64,000 nt of DNA from Archangium violaceum. GTDB lineage: Bacteria; Myxococcota; Myxococcia; Myxococcales; Myxococcaceae. The notes under the pieces were generated by a model. The model had not been told where the DNA came from. It worked only from the letters and a program-made list of their open reading frames with translations, and ran no database searches. The DNA lies in the NCBI RefSeq assembly GCF_016859125.1, contig NZ_CP069338.1:1364001-1428000 (forward strand), given 5' to 3'. Made by a program: the position numbers and the translations under genes. Below, piece by piece: positions 1-9,178 of the stretch (positions are counted from its first letter, which is position 1; each line of letters starts with the position of its first letter).

Positions 1-974
1 CCCAGCCCGTGCCCCTGCCCCCCGGTGCCGTCCGCGCGGTGGAAGCGGTCGAAGATGTTGGGCAGCTCCGAGGCGGGAATGCCCACGCCCCAGTCACGCA
101 CCTGGACGATGGCCAACCCTGGCGTGAGGGAGAGTGTCACCTCGACGCGCCGCTGCTCTCCTCCGTACTTCACCGCATTGGAGAGCAGGTTGTTGAGGAT
201 GTACCGCACACGCTCGGCATCGAAGGAGAGCTCCACCGGCTGCGCCCCGCCCTTCAGGGAGAAGTCCACCTGGGACTGGAGCTCACGCCACTCGCGGACC
301 ACTTCCTGGAGGAAGGCCGCGAGCTCGCCGGGCTCGCGTTGCAGCGCCACCTTGCCCTCGGCCAGACGCGCCGCGTCGAGGATGGAGGTGACGAGTGAGT
401 TCATCCGGTCGAGCTGGCGGAGGATGGCCTCGGTGCACTTCCTCTCCTCGGCCGAATCTCGCTCCCCCTGCTTGCGCAACAGCAACTGGGCGTTGAGCCG
501 CGCGGAGCTCAGGGGCGTCTTGATTTCATGAGCCACCCAGTTGAGCATCTCCTCGCGCGCGGCGCCGCCGGGGCGGGCCGCGCGGTCCCCCGCGGTCATG
601 GCCTCCTCGCGTGGCTCCACGGTGGGACGCGAGCGCAACACCCGCATCACCGCGGCCTCGAAGGTGTCGAGATCCACGGGCTTGGAGAGGAAGACATCGG
701 CCTCCTCCAGCCCGCTGGGGTGCGCGGCGCTCAGGAGCAGGAAGGGGACCGTGCCCAGACGCGGGTCGGCCCGCAACGTCCGGAGCAACTCCACCCCGGT
801 GCGCCGGGGCATCATGTGATCGCTCACCACCAGGTCCGGCCGCTCCGTCCGGGCCAGCAGCAGGGCCTCTTCTCCATTGTGGGCCCGCAGGGCGCGATGA
901 CCCAGGTCCTCCACCACCTGGGCGAAGATCTCGAGCATCGCCTCCTCATCCTCCGCGATGAGGATGAGGCTCAT
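1..974 (-). CDS. Receiver-histidine kinase hybrid (C-terminus cut by window edge)
   Basis: Translating the minus strand from the ATG at 974 gives an N-terminal receiver domain (acidic pocket AEDEE near residues 7-11, phospho-acceptor in VVSDHMMP, conserved lysine in FLSKPVD). A HisKA domain follows with H-box WVAHEIKTPLSS, then a HATPase_c domain whose G1 (DWGVGIP), F box (FDRFHR) and start of G2 (GHGLG) are visible before the sequence runs out. The order receiver first, then transmitter, and the lack of membrane segments indicate a soluble sensor kinase whose input is phosphorylation or a protein partner. The start codon overlaps the stop of the upstream KaiC-like gene as ATGA, so the two are very probably co-translated and may form one signalling unit. 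The last few dozen residues lie outside the window. Confidence 0.9.
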   Translation of the reverse strand, partial: MSLILIAEDEEAMLEIFAQVVEDLGHRALRAHNGEEALLLARTERPDLVVSDHMMPRRTGVELLRTLRADPRLGTVPFLLLSAAHPSGLEEADVFLSKPVDLDTFEAAVMRVLRSRPTVEPREEAMTAGDRAARPGGAAREEMLNWVAHEIKTPLSSARLNAQLLLRKQGERDSAEERKCTEAILRQLDRMNSLVTSILDAARLAEGKVALQREPGELAAFLQEVVREWRELQSQVDFSLKGGAQPVELSFDAERVRYILNNLLSNAVKYGGEQRRVEVTLSLTPGLAIVQVRDWGVGIPASELPNIFDRFHRADGTGGQGHGL

Positions 975-2470
975 TCCTCACTCCCTCCGATGCGCGAACC
1001 AATGGGCTGGGCCTGGCCCGTCAGCAGGCCCGCGGCCGAGCGCATCGGGTTGAGCACGCGGATCCCCGTGTCGTTGATCTCGAACTCGCGCAGGTCCCCG
1101 TCGTACTTGCTGTCACGCATCTTGAGGATGGACATGACGCGGTGGATGCGCCCGCGCAGCTCCACGTAGCGCAGCAGCAGCAGGTTCTCGCCGAGGATGG
1201 CGATGGGCGTGTCACTGAAGTCCAGCTCGGTGCCGGCGATCTTCGACACCTCCTTGGTGAACAGGGACGTCACCCCCGCCCTCCGCAGGTGCACGCTGAA
1301 GGCCGCCAGGAAGGTGCGACGCCGCTCCGGGTCCACGATGGAGAGCTCGAGCTCCGTCAGCCCGTCGATCACCAGCCGCCGGACTCCCTGCCGGACCACC
1401 TCCCGGAGGATCTGGTCGACGAGGACATCCGCCTCCAGCTCGGAGGGAGGCTGGTGCATCAACGTCATCGCCCCGCTCGCCAGCGCGTCCCGCACGTCCA
1501 GACCGATGCGCTGAGCCCGGGCCAACAGCGAGGCGGAAGGCTCGAAGAAGGAGACGAGGAGCGTCTTCTCCCCCTGGCGGGCCCCTTCCGCAGCGAAGTG
1601 CGCGGCGAGCAGCGTCTTGCCGATGCCCATGCTGCCCGCCAGCAGGGTGGTGCTCTGCACGGGCAACCCGCCATCCATCAGCGCGTCGAACTCGGGCAGG
1701 CCGAAGCCGGCCCGGGTCCGGGGCGGGACGAGCTCCTTGCCGGAGGGGACGAGGGCCTCGAGCCTTGGAATGATCTCCACCCCCTCGGTACCGATCCGCA
1801 GGAGATGCTCTCCCGGCAGATGAGGCCGGCCGCGCAGCTTGATGACCTCCATCCGGCGATGGCGGCGCCCTCCCTGGGGACTCACCCACAGCGAGATGAT
1901 GCCATCCACCGTCGTCGCTTCCGGCAGCGCCATCAACTTCTCGAGGGGGTACTCGGTGGTGAAGAGCCCGATGCAGTCCGTGGCGGACAGCCCGATGCCC
2001 AGCTCATACAGGAACTCGCGCAGCCGGGCCTCGTCCTGCCACAAGTCACGGATGGAGCGCAGCCCGTCGATGAAGAGCAGCTTCGCGCCGCGCTCACGCA
2101 CGGTGTGCAGCAGGGTGTCCCGCGCCTCCTTGGCGCCCTTCTTCAGCGACGCGTAGGCACTCACGAGGAAGAGCTTCTCGCCCAACAGCTCGCGGCGGAA
2201 GAAGGGGAAGCCGGAGAGCGCATCCACCAGCTTGTCGTGCGGCTCGGAGGTGACGGTGGCGAGCACCACGGGCAACCCGCGAGCGGCGGCGAGAAAGGCC
2301 ACCTGGCTGCAGAGGATGGTCTTACCGCAGCCGGGGTTTCCGGCCACGATGAGGGTCTGGCGCCGGGGGATGCCACCGCCCAGCAACACGTCGAAGCTCT
2401 GGATACCGGTCTCGAACAACGATTGGGTGCTACGGCTGTCCATCATGAGCTCGGAGTGAGGGGGGACCAT
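971..2470 (-). CDS. Tandem KaiC-like RecA-fold ATPase
   Basis: This 499-residue protein has two KaiC-type RecA domains, as in cyanobacterial KaiC (about 519 residues). The first begins at FDVLLGGGIPRR with Walker A GNPGCGKT. The second begins at FDALMDGGLPV with Walker A GSMGIGKT. Walker B-like strands are LLFIDGL in domain 1 and RLVIDGL in domain 2. No kaiA or kaiB is visible nearby, so an oscillator role is not implied. KaiC-like proteins outside cyanobacteria usually act as ATPase regulators of signalling. The gene is followed, with a 4-base ATGA overlap, by a receiver-histidine kinase, which suggests that it controls or is controlled by that kinase. The ATG at 2470 gives a short N-terminal leader; methionines about nine codons downstream are alternatives. 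Confidence 0.88.
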   Translation of the reverse strand: MVPPHSELMMDSRSTQSLFETGIQSFDVLLGGGIPRRQTLIVAGNPGCGKTILCSQVAFLAAARGLPVVLATVTSEPHDKLVDALSGFPFFRRELLGEKLFLVSAYASLKKGAKEARDTLLHTVRERGAKLLFIDGLRSIRDLWQDEARLREFLYELGIGLSATDCIGLFTTEYPLEKLMALPEATTVDGIISLWVSPQGGRRHRRMEVIKLRGRPHLPGEHLLRIGTEGVEIIPRLEALVPSGKELVPPRTRAGFGLPEFDALMDGGLPVQSTTLLAGSMGIGKTLLAAHFAAEGARQGEKTLLVSFFEPSASLLARAQRIGLDVRDALASGAMTLMHQPPSELEADVLVDQILREVVRQGVRRLVIDGLTELELSIVDPERRRTFLAAFSVHLRRAGVTSLFTKEVSKIAGTELDFSDTPIAILGENLLLLRYVELRGRIHRVMSILKMRDSKYDGDLREFEINDTGIRVLNPMRSAAGLLTGQAQPIGSRIGGSEE

Positions 2471-2770
2471 GTGCGAGCCCTGACGAAGGCGCGCCTTCGC
2501 TTGGAGGAACAGGCTCCGGAAACAGGTGCCGGTCCTCGCCTCCTAACATGGAACCAGCCGGTCAGGACGGCGGCCAGCCGAGCATCCCCCTCCGGGCTCC
2601 TCCCCGCCGCGCTTTCCGATGACCAGCCAACTGTTCTTCGCTCGATCGCCCGCTCTCCTGGCAACCACTAGAGTAGAGGGCTCATGCGCGCGAGCCCCGT
2701 AGGTCCTGACCCGGGCACCTCCGCACTCGCAGGAGTGCTCATTCCCAAGGCACTCCGCTCTCATTCCATC

Positions 2771-2889
2771 AGAACAAATTTCTCAAATTGCGTGTTTTAC
2801 TTTTTATCCGATTAAAATATATATTTCCGGTATAAACGGTTCACCCGTGCTCGTGCCGCACCGGGCCCAGACCCCAGCAAGGAGAAGAA
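2771..2889 (+). promoter_or_regulatory. AT-rich promoter region and strong RBS for the GH5 gene
   Basis: The 419-base gap between the KaiC-like gene and the glycosidase holds no gene I can support. About 2771-2840 is strikingly AT-rich for this genome, with TTGCGT at 2788, TAAAAT at 2813 and TATAAA at 2831 as possible promoter elements. An AAGGAG-type ribosome-binding site sits just before the ATG at 2890. The exact start of transcription cannot be fixed from sequence alone. Confidence 0.4.
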
Positions 2890-4329
2890 ATGCGACGCTT
2901 GTTTCCGCGTACTCGGAGTGAATCACGAGGGGCCTCGACGTGGGCCGGGCCGGCCGCTCGAACCGAGCCGCGTCGAAGTGGAGCTGCCGCGTTGATCGCG
3001 GCGGCCGTCGCCATGGTGGCGCTGGCTCTGCCGGCCCATGCGGCGACCTATTCGGTCAGCGGCAACCAGCTCCTGAAGGATGGGGTTCCCTACGAGCCGC
3101 GTGGGGTCAACAAGATGTCGGTCTGGGGCTTCAATGCCGCGGAAACCACCCCGTGGGGCGTGGAGATCCTGCGGGAACACATCGACATGAAGCTGACGTC
3201 CCTGACCCAGATGAGGGACATCGTCGTCGACGCCCGCGCCAATGGAAAGGTCGTGATCCTGTCGGCCACCTGGTACGACAACGACGCCCTTCCGGGTGGG
3301 AAGACTCCCTATCCCGCGAACCAGTTGCTGGGCGTGGTGCCTTCCGCGGATCCCCGCTGGGAACCGGTGAAGAACCGCTGGCGTGAAATCGCCAATTACT
3401 TCAAGGGCCAGTCGGATGTGTGGTTCGACGTCTGGAACGAGCCCTACAACTGGGATGTGACCAAGCCGGAGGGCTACACCGAGGAGCTCTGGTTGAGTGA
3501 GATGAGCACCCTGGTCGACAACATCCGGAGCACGGGCGCCAACAACATCATCCTCGTTCCAGGGGCGCTGATGGGACAGGGCGAGAAGGTCCTCCTCAAC
3601 AAGGGAGGCGCGCTCCTCTCCGGGCGCAGCAACATCCTCTTCGGGGTGCATTGCTATTCGGGGCAGTGGTGGCAGGACCAGGCGAACATCGAGACCCGCT
3701 TCCAGAACCTGCTGAACAAGGGCATTCCCTTCATCGTCTCCGAGTATGGCGCCGGGCACCCGTTCGCCAACATCCTGGGCGCCGCGCGCGCCAAGCGGAT
3801 CGGTTCGCTCGCGTGGCTGTGGAAGCACGACAACGACGACAAGGAAGCCCTGTTGAAGGAGGACGGCACGCCCAATGACACCAACAACTACACACTGGGC
3901 TCGAGCGTGAAGAACTTCGGACTCGGGGCGCGCAACGGCGGGGCCCAGCAGGTGCAGAACGGCGGCTTCGATCAGGGTGAGACCAGCTGGGGCGTGATGG
4001 GCAGCAACTCCTATTCGGTGGCCAGCAACGGCGTTCTGCAGCTGGGTAACGTCATCCTGGGCGGCGGCCGCGGGCAGAACGTCATCAGCCCGAAACCCAA
4101 TACGCTCTACACCCTGCGGGCGCGCGGGAAGGTCGGTACCGCCGGTGAGGTCATGCAGGTCCTGGTGAAGGGCAACAACTACAGCCATACGCTCGAGTTC
4201 AAGAGCGCCTCGTGGGAGGAGAAGGTCCTCACCTTCCTCTCCCCCGCGGACGTGACCTGGATGCAGATCAACCTGACCAAGGGCCCGGGCTCGCCCGGCT
4301 ACGTCGACTACGTCTCCCTGGTGAGGTAG
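2890..4329 (+). CDS. Secreted glycoside hydrolase family 5 enzyme with C-terminal beta-sandwich module
   Basis: The 479-residue product starts with an Arg-rich n-region and a hydrophobic stretch ending ALPAHA, a type I signal peptide cleaved near residue 51. The (beta/alpha)8 domain carries the family 5 acid/base Glu184 in FDVWNEPYN and the nucleophile Glu285 in IVSEYGAG. GH5 enzymes are retaining endo-glycosidases acting on beta-1,4 glucans or mannans; the substrate is not decided here. Residues about 360-479, beginning NGGFDQGETSW, look like a galactose-binding-type carbohydrate module. The gene stands alone between opposite-strand genes and has a very good ribosome-binding site at the chosen ATG. 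Likely role: extracellular polysaccharide degradation. Confidence 0.9.
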   Translation: MRRLFPRTRSESRGASTWAGPAARTEPRRSGAAALIAAAVAMVALALPAHAATYSVSGNQLLKDGVPYEPRGVNKMSVWGFNAAETTPWGVEILREHIDMKLTSLTQMRDIVVDARANGKVVILSATWYDNDALPGGKTPYPANQLLGVVPSADPRWEPVKNRWREIANYFKGQSDVWFDVWNEPYNWDVTKPEGYTEELWLSEMSTLVDNIRSTGANNIILVPGALMGQGEKVLLNKGGALLSGRSNILFGVHCYSGQWWQDQANIETRFQNLLNKGIPFIVSEYGAGHPFANILGAARAKRIGSLAWLWKHDNDDKEALLKEDGTPNDTNNYTLGSSVKNFGLGARNGGAQQVQNGGFDQGETSWGVMGSNSYSVASNGVLQLGNVILGGGRGQNVISPKPNTLYTLRARGKVGTAGEVMQVLVKGNNYSHTLEFKSASWEEKVLTFLSPADVTWMQINLTKGPGSPGYVDYVSLVR

Positions 4330-4335
4330 CGCCGT

Positions 4336-6933
4336 CTAGCGAGCCGCCGGGCGCAGGCAGCCCAGCTCCAGGTCGAGGAGGAAGGACAGGAAGGCGTTGT
4401 CCCCCACCGTCGCGCGGGCCTCCTCCACCCGGGCCCTCGCGGCCTCCCAGTCCCCCTCCCGCTTGAGCTGCGTGGACTCCAACACCCGGCGGTTGGCCTC
4501 CAGCTCGCGCGCGAGCCGCGCCGCATCCCACCGCTCCGTCCGCTCGAGCGGGGGGGGCTGCGCCACCGCGAGCAGCGCCTCCGGCTCGAAGGGCTTGTCC
4601 GAGTTGAAGAGGAAGTACTCCACCGCCGGGAGATCATCCGTCACCGGCGCGTAGCCCCGCGTCCAGCGCCGCAGGGCCTCGGTGCCCGCCACGTACGTGC
4701 CCGCGAGGCCATAGGGCGAGGTGAAGCCCACGTCCGCGAGCGAGCGCGCCACCGGCTCCTGCGCCCACCGCGCCTCCCAGCCCGCCGCGTCCACCGCCAG
4801 CGGCCGGTCCGCCGCCACCAGCACCGCCTCGTAGTCCGAGGGAATCCACAGCGTCACCTCGGAGAAGGCCTCCAGCATCGAGGCCACCATGCCCCGCGTC
4901 AGGTTGTCCGACTGCTGCTGAAGGGGAATCCACTGCGCCAGCACTCCGCCCGGCGCCAGCCGCCGCTTCGCCTCCCGGTAGAACTCGGTGGTGTAGAGGC
5001 TCACCACGCCCGCGGCGCGTGGCGGCGGCGGCTCGAAGGAGAGGACGTCATAGCGGCCCTGGGAGGACAGCAGGAAATGGCGCCCGTCGTCGAACACCAC
5101 GTGCGTCCGGGGATCCTCCGCCACGCCGTGGTTGTGCTCGGCGAAGTGCGGCGCCGCGGCCAGCACGTCCGGGTTGGTGTCCACGATGGTGAGGGAGCGC
5201 AGCCCCGGGTGGCTCGCGAAGGAGCCCGCGGTGCTGCCGGTGCCGAAGCACACCTGCAGCACCTCCTTCGGCTCCGGGTGCAGCAGCATGGGCAGGTGCG
5301 CCAGCGTGGCCATGTAGCGCTTCCGCGGCAGCACCGTGTTCGCGTACGACACCGAGCCGAACAGGAGCTGCTGGTGGCGGAAGCCCCGCTCCCGGCACCC
5401 CGGGCCGCACGCGTACAGCCCCGAGTCACACACCGACTCGCTGTCGTACTCGAGCACCGCCAGCGCCCCGTCCACGCCCTCGCGTACGAAGCGCACCCGC
5501 GAGTCCACGTGCTCGGCGAAGGCGCGCACCAGCAGGTCTCCCGGTACCATCGCCACCGCCGCCGCGAGCAGCACCGCGCCCGCCCACATGCTCCGGCGGG
5601 CGCGCGGCCGGGCCTCCGTGTCCAGCGCCTGCACGCCCAGCGCGAGCGCCATGTTGAGCGCACAGACGAGGACGAACGTCCACTGCGTCCCCACCGCCGG
5701 CACCAGCACGAAGCCCACCAGCAGCGAGCCCACGATGCCGCCCAGCGTGTTCACCGAGTACAGCAGGCCCACGTTGCTGGCCGCGCTCGCCACGTGCCGG
5801 GTGGTGAGCTGCACCACCAGCGGGAAGATGACGCCGATGAGCGAGGCGGGCACGAGGATGACGAGCGCCGAGTGCAGCAGCATGCCCACGTAGACGGCGT
5901 TGGGACCCCAGCCGCCCACCCAGCCGGAGAGCACCTGGCTCACCGGGTGCGCCAGGCCCAGCAGCGCCAGGGACACCAGGCCCGCGAAGGACAGCAGCGC
6001 CTCCACGGAGACGAAGAGCTCCAGCTCCCGCCCGCGCCCGGCCAGCCGCAGCGAGTAGACGAGCCCGCCGATGACGAGACCCAGGAGGAACGTCACCAGG
6101 AGGATGGTGAAGGCGTACGTGCTGGAGTCCAGCGAGGTGGAGAGGACGCGGAACCAGAGCACCTCGTAGGAGATGGACGCGAAGCCACACAGCGCGAAGG
6201 CAGCGACGAGCAGCGTGCGGCGCGCGCCCTGGAAGACGGAGGCCCCCTCGGCCGGCCCCGAGGCCGAGACCGGCGCGGGCGCGGTGTCGGAGAGGGGCTC
6301 GGGACGCAGCCACAGGTGCAGGAAGAACACGGTGAGCCCCACGAGCAGGTTGAGCCCCGCCGCGAGCGCCGCCGTGCGCCAGAGCCCCACCGCGCCGATG
6401 AGGTAGAAGCCCGCCAGCCCACAGCCGAGCGCCGCGCCCAGCGTGTTGAGCGAGTACAGCACGCCGAAGGAGCGCCCCAACCCCTCCAGCTCGCGCGCCA
6501 CGAAGCGCATGAGGACGGGCAGCGTGCCCCCCATGACGAAGGTGGGAGGCAACACCAGCAGGAAGGCCAGCACCCCGCGCAAGGGCAGCGGCCCGCCTCC
6601 CGGCAGACCCAGCGCGGAGAGCCACTCGGGCAGGGTCGCCAGCACGTGGGTGATGCCCAGCGCGAGCACGCCCGTGGCCGCCTCCAACAACCCATAGGCC
6701 AGCAACGGGTGCTTCAGCCGGTCCGCGAGCCGCCCCAACCCCAGGCTGCCCAGGACGAGCCCCGCCAGGAAGGCGGACACCACCAGGGTCGCCGCGAACG
6801 TGGTGTGGCCCACCACCAGCGTCAGGTAGCGGACCCAGATGACCTCGAAGACGAGCCCGCTCATGCCGGAGACGACGAAGAGCAGACCCACGGCGGCGAA
6901 CATTCTGGCGGAGAGGCGATTCACGGGGAGCAC
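4336..6933 (-). CDS. Membrane transporter-spermidine synthase fusion protein
   Basis: The 865-residue protein has an N-terminal half of about 12-14 hydrophobic helices (residues 10-460) resembling an MFS-like permease. A soluble SpeE-like domain follows (about 500-770) with the aminopropyltransferase-type SAM-binding pattern: VCFGTGSTAGSF, then TIVDTNPDV and VVFDDGRHFL. The C-terminal 90 residues are alpha-helical and unassigned. Fused spermidine synthases of this kind are common in Proteobacteria, but their substrate is rarely proven; the enzyme may aminopropylate or otherwise modify an exported amine. The start is a GTG at 6933, 15 bases after the upstream cytochrome gene, so the two are likely one operon; the ATG at 6903 is the alternative. 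Confidence 0.85.
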   Translation of the reverse strand: MLPVNRLSARMFAAVGLLFVVSGMSGLVFEVIWVRYLTLVVGHTTFAATLVVSAFLAGLVLGSLGLGRLADRLKHPLLAYGLLEAATGVLALGITHVLATLPEWLSALGLPGGGPLPLRGVLAFLLVLPPTFVMGGTLPVLMRFVARELEGLGRSFGVLYSLNTLGAALGCGLAGFYLIGAVGLWRTAALAAGLNLLVGLTVFFLHLWLRPEPLSDTAPAPVSASGPAEGASVFQGARRTLLVAAFALCGFASISYEVLWFRVLSTSLDSSTYAFTILLVTFLLGLVIGGLVYSLRLAGRGRELELFVSVEALLSFAGLVSLALLGLAHPVSQVLSGWVGGWGPNAVYVGMLLHSALVILVPASLIGVIFPLVVQLTTRHVASAASNVGLLYSVNTLGGIVGSLLVGFVLVPAVGTQWTFVLVCALNMALALGVQALDTEARPRARRSMWAGAVLLAAAVAMVPGDLLVRAFAEHVDSRVRFVREGVDGALAVLEYDSESVCDSGLYACGPGCRERGFRHQQLLFGSVSYANTVLPRKRYMATLAHLPMLLHPEPKEVLQVCFGTGSTAGSFASHPGLRSLTIVDTNPDVLAAAPHFAEHNHGVAEDPRTHVVFDDGRHFLLSSQGRYDVLSFEPPPPRAAGVVSLYTTEFYREAKRRLAPGGVLAQWIPLQQQSDNLTRGMVASMLEAFSEVTLWIPSDYEAVLVAADRPLAVDAAGWEARWAQEPVARSLADVGFTSPYGLAGTYVAGTEALRRWTRGYAPVTDDLPAVEYFLFNSDKPFEPEALLAVAQPPPLERTERWDAARLARELEANRRVLESTQLKREGDWEAARARVEEARATVGDNAFLSFLLDLELGCLRPAAR

Positions 6934-6948
6934 GAGTCTACCCCGAGG

Positions 6949-9003
6949 TCAGCCTCCCCGCTTGCGCAGGAGGTGCATCCGCTGCCGCGCGCCCCGGTGC
7001 CGCGGGTCGAACCGGAGCGCCTCCTCCAGCCGCTCCCGCGCCCGCGGCATGTCGCCCTGGCGGGCATAGGCATCGGCCAACACCACCAGCACCTCGACGT
7101 TGTACGGCTGCAGATCCAACGAGCGCTCCAGTTGCTGGATGCCTGTGGCCAGGTCGCCCCGACGCAGCGCCAGTTGTCCGAGCACCACGTGTGGCGCCGG
7201 CAGTCCCTCCGTCTCATGCTGTCGCGCCAGCTCCTCCAGCGCCGCCAGGCCCCGCGGATCTCCCACCCCCGCGAGCGGGATGGCGGCGGACTGGCGCACC
7301 CACAGCGATGAATCCTTCAGCAGCGGGGCGAGCACGTCCGCCACCTCGCGCGGGCCCGTCGAGGCCAGCGCATCGGCGAGGTCCATGCGCAGGCCGGGGT
7401 CGGTGGCCGTCGCGAGCGCCGCCTTCAGCGCGGGCACGGACTCCTCGCGGAAGCGCTGGGCCAGCAACCGGGCCGCCACGCCGCGAAGGGCCGGGTCCTC
7501 CTTCTTGTCCGCCACCACCTGCTCCAGCGGTTGGCGGCTGTCCGCGGCGGTCTTCACCGCGATGGCATCCGCCAGCCGGATGCGCCGCGCCTGCCGCTGC
7601 TTCGCCTTCGGCCACCACTTCTCCAGCGACTCCGCCATCGACTCGGGCGTGGCCTGCTCGTGCGTGTGGCACGCGTTGCACGCGTTGGGGATGCCGTGCT
7701 TCACAGTGTTCTGGGGCACCGGCACGTCCAGGGCGTGGTCCGCGAAGTGGTCCAGCACGCCGGAGATGGTGGGCGGCATGTGGCAGGCCAGGCAGTCCCG
7801 CGCCTCCGCCGAGGTGTGGTGCGTATGCTTCTGCCCCTCGGCGAACACCTTCGCATGACAGCCCTGGCAGCTCGCCGAGCCCACCGTCACGCCCTTCGCG
7901 AGGTGCTTCGGCCGTTTGACTTCATTGTCCGCGTGCTCGGCATGGGGCGCGGTGTGGCAGGTGAGGCACGTGGCGCCACCCCGCTGGTAGCAGCGGGACT
8001 GGGTGAGGGCCTGGTACTCGAAGCTGGACGTCTTGGGCCGCCCATCCTCGAAGTAGTCACCAGAGCGCTCGCCGCCGCCGATCAGCACCACCATGGGCTG
8101 GTAGTGGTCCTCGTAGCGCTCTCCCGGCTGGAAGCGGTGTCGCGCATCCAGCAGCGGGAAGAGTGGGCGGTGCGGCCCGTGGCACTGGGCGCACACGGCC
8201 AACCCCTTGCGCGGCGGGAGCTTCGACGGCTGGACGATGTCCTTCGCGAGCTGCGTCTCCACATGGCGCGCACCGGGGCCGTGACAGCTCTCGCAGGCCA
8301 CGCCCGCGTCCGCGAAGCCGGTGCTCCACTGGTGGCTCTTCCGGTCGTAATGCGTGTTGAGGCCGGTGACATGGCAGTCCAGGCACGCGTGCTGGGCGTT
8401 GCGCTGCCAGTTGGACCAGAAGAAGGGATGGTCCGGCGTCAGGGCTCCCTGCTTGGACTCGGAGTAGTCCACCCACTCGCTCTTGCCGGTGACGTGGAAG
8501 TAGATGGGCAGCACCTGCCAACGGCCATCCGGCATCACCGTGATGGGATCCTGCATCCGCTTGCCGCCCACCACCCAGTCCACCGGGTACGCGTTGACGA
8601 CGCCGGTGGGCCCCTTCGTTCGCATGGAGTAGTGCTCGTCCCGCCGCGTCATCCACGCCTCGCTGGAGTCCCCCTTGTAGTGGGTGTTGGCGAAGTCGCC
8701 GACCACGAAGGGCGAGTGGGCCTCCGACAACGCGCGGGAGTGCCAGTCCTTGCGCCACGCGGCGTGCTCGTCGTCGTGACAATCGGCGCACTTCTCCGAG
8801 CCGACATAGCCGGTGGACGGTGACAGCAGCTCGACCTCGCGCCTCGGCACCTCCTTCGAAGGTGGAGCCGTCGAAGGTGAAGCAACGGGGATGGAGGGCG
8901 CCGCGGGCGGAGCGTTCGGCGCGGAGGGACGCCAGATGGCGGCCCCGGCGGCCACGATGAGGAGGAAGGCGACCGCGAGGACGAGCGAACGGGAGCGGGG
9001 CAT
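6949..9003 (-). CDS. Octahaem c-type cytochrome with HEAT and TPR repeats
   Basis: Eight CxxCH haem-attachment motifs are visible (CADCH, CLDCH, CESCH, CAQCH, CLTCH, CQGCH, CLACH, CNACH) in the first two thirds. HEAT-like alpha repeats follow (for example LADALASTGPREVADVL), then a C-terminal TPR stretch beginning near GQLALRRGDLATG. The protein is anchored by one N-terminal hydrophobic segment (LVLAVAFLLIVAAGAAIW) and would act in the periplasm as a multihaem electron carrier or oxidoreductase. I chose the ATG at 9003, directly before the anchor. A GTG at 9093 would add 30 residues that look non-native. The HEAT and TPR parts suggest docking to partner proteins. It probably shares a transcript with the downstream transporter-SpeE fusion. 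Confidence 0.85.
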   Translation of the reverse strand: MPRSRSLVLAVAFLLIVAAGAAIWRPSAPNAPPAAPSIPVASPSTAPPSKEVPRREVELLSPSTGYVGSEKCADCHDDEHAAWRKDWHSRALSEAHSPFVVGDFANTHYKGDSSEAWMTRRDEHYSMRTKGPTGVVNAYPVDWVVGGKRMQDPITVMPDGRWQVLPIYFHVTGKSEWVDYSESKQGALTPDHPFFWSNWQRNAQHACLDCHVTGLNTHYDRKSHQWSTGFADAGVACESCHGPGARHVETQLAKDIVQPSKLPPRKGLAVCAQCHGPHRPLFPLLDARHRFQPGERYEDHYQPMVVLIGGGERSGDYFEDGRPKTSSFEYQALTQSRCYQRGGATCLTCHTAPHAEHADNEVKRPKHLAKGVTVGSASCQGCHAKVFAEGQKHTHHTSAEARDCLACHMPPTISGVLDHFADHALDVPVPQNTVKHGIPNACNACHTHEQATPESMAESLEKWWPKAKQRQARRIRLADAIAVKTAADSRQPLEQVVADKKEDPALRGVAARLLAQRFREESVPALKAALATATDPGLRMDLADALASTGPREVADVLAPLLKDSSLWVRQSAAIPLAGVGDPRGLAALEELARQHETEGLPAPHVVLGQLALRRGDLATGIQQLERSLDLQPYNVEVLVVLADAYARQGDMPRARERLEEALRFDPRHRGARQRMHLLRKRGG

Positions 9004-9178
9004 GTGAGCGGGGGCGGGATTCGAGGCCACGGAGACGCGACCTCTAGCCGGTGACGCTACCGCAACCGTGCATCGGCCGCGGCGGAGTGGCACCGGATGG
9101 GACCAATTGTTGCTGGCACAACCGGGTGGCGTGAGAACCAGAACATCCGCATCGCCCCGCCGAGCAATACCCTCTTCC

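Noticed and set aside
1142-2671. 509-codon plus-strand frame opposite the KaiC-like gene
   Set aside because: Antisense shadow; the KaiC-like frame has two intact Walker A motifs and a coupled downstream gene.
5077-7311. Long plus-strand frame (744 codons) opposite the transporter-SpeE gene
   Set aside because: It is a composition artefact of third-position GC bias on the other strand: His/Arg/Gln-rich, no domain, no ribosome-binding site.
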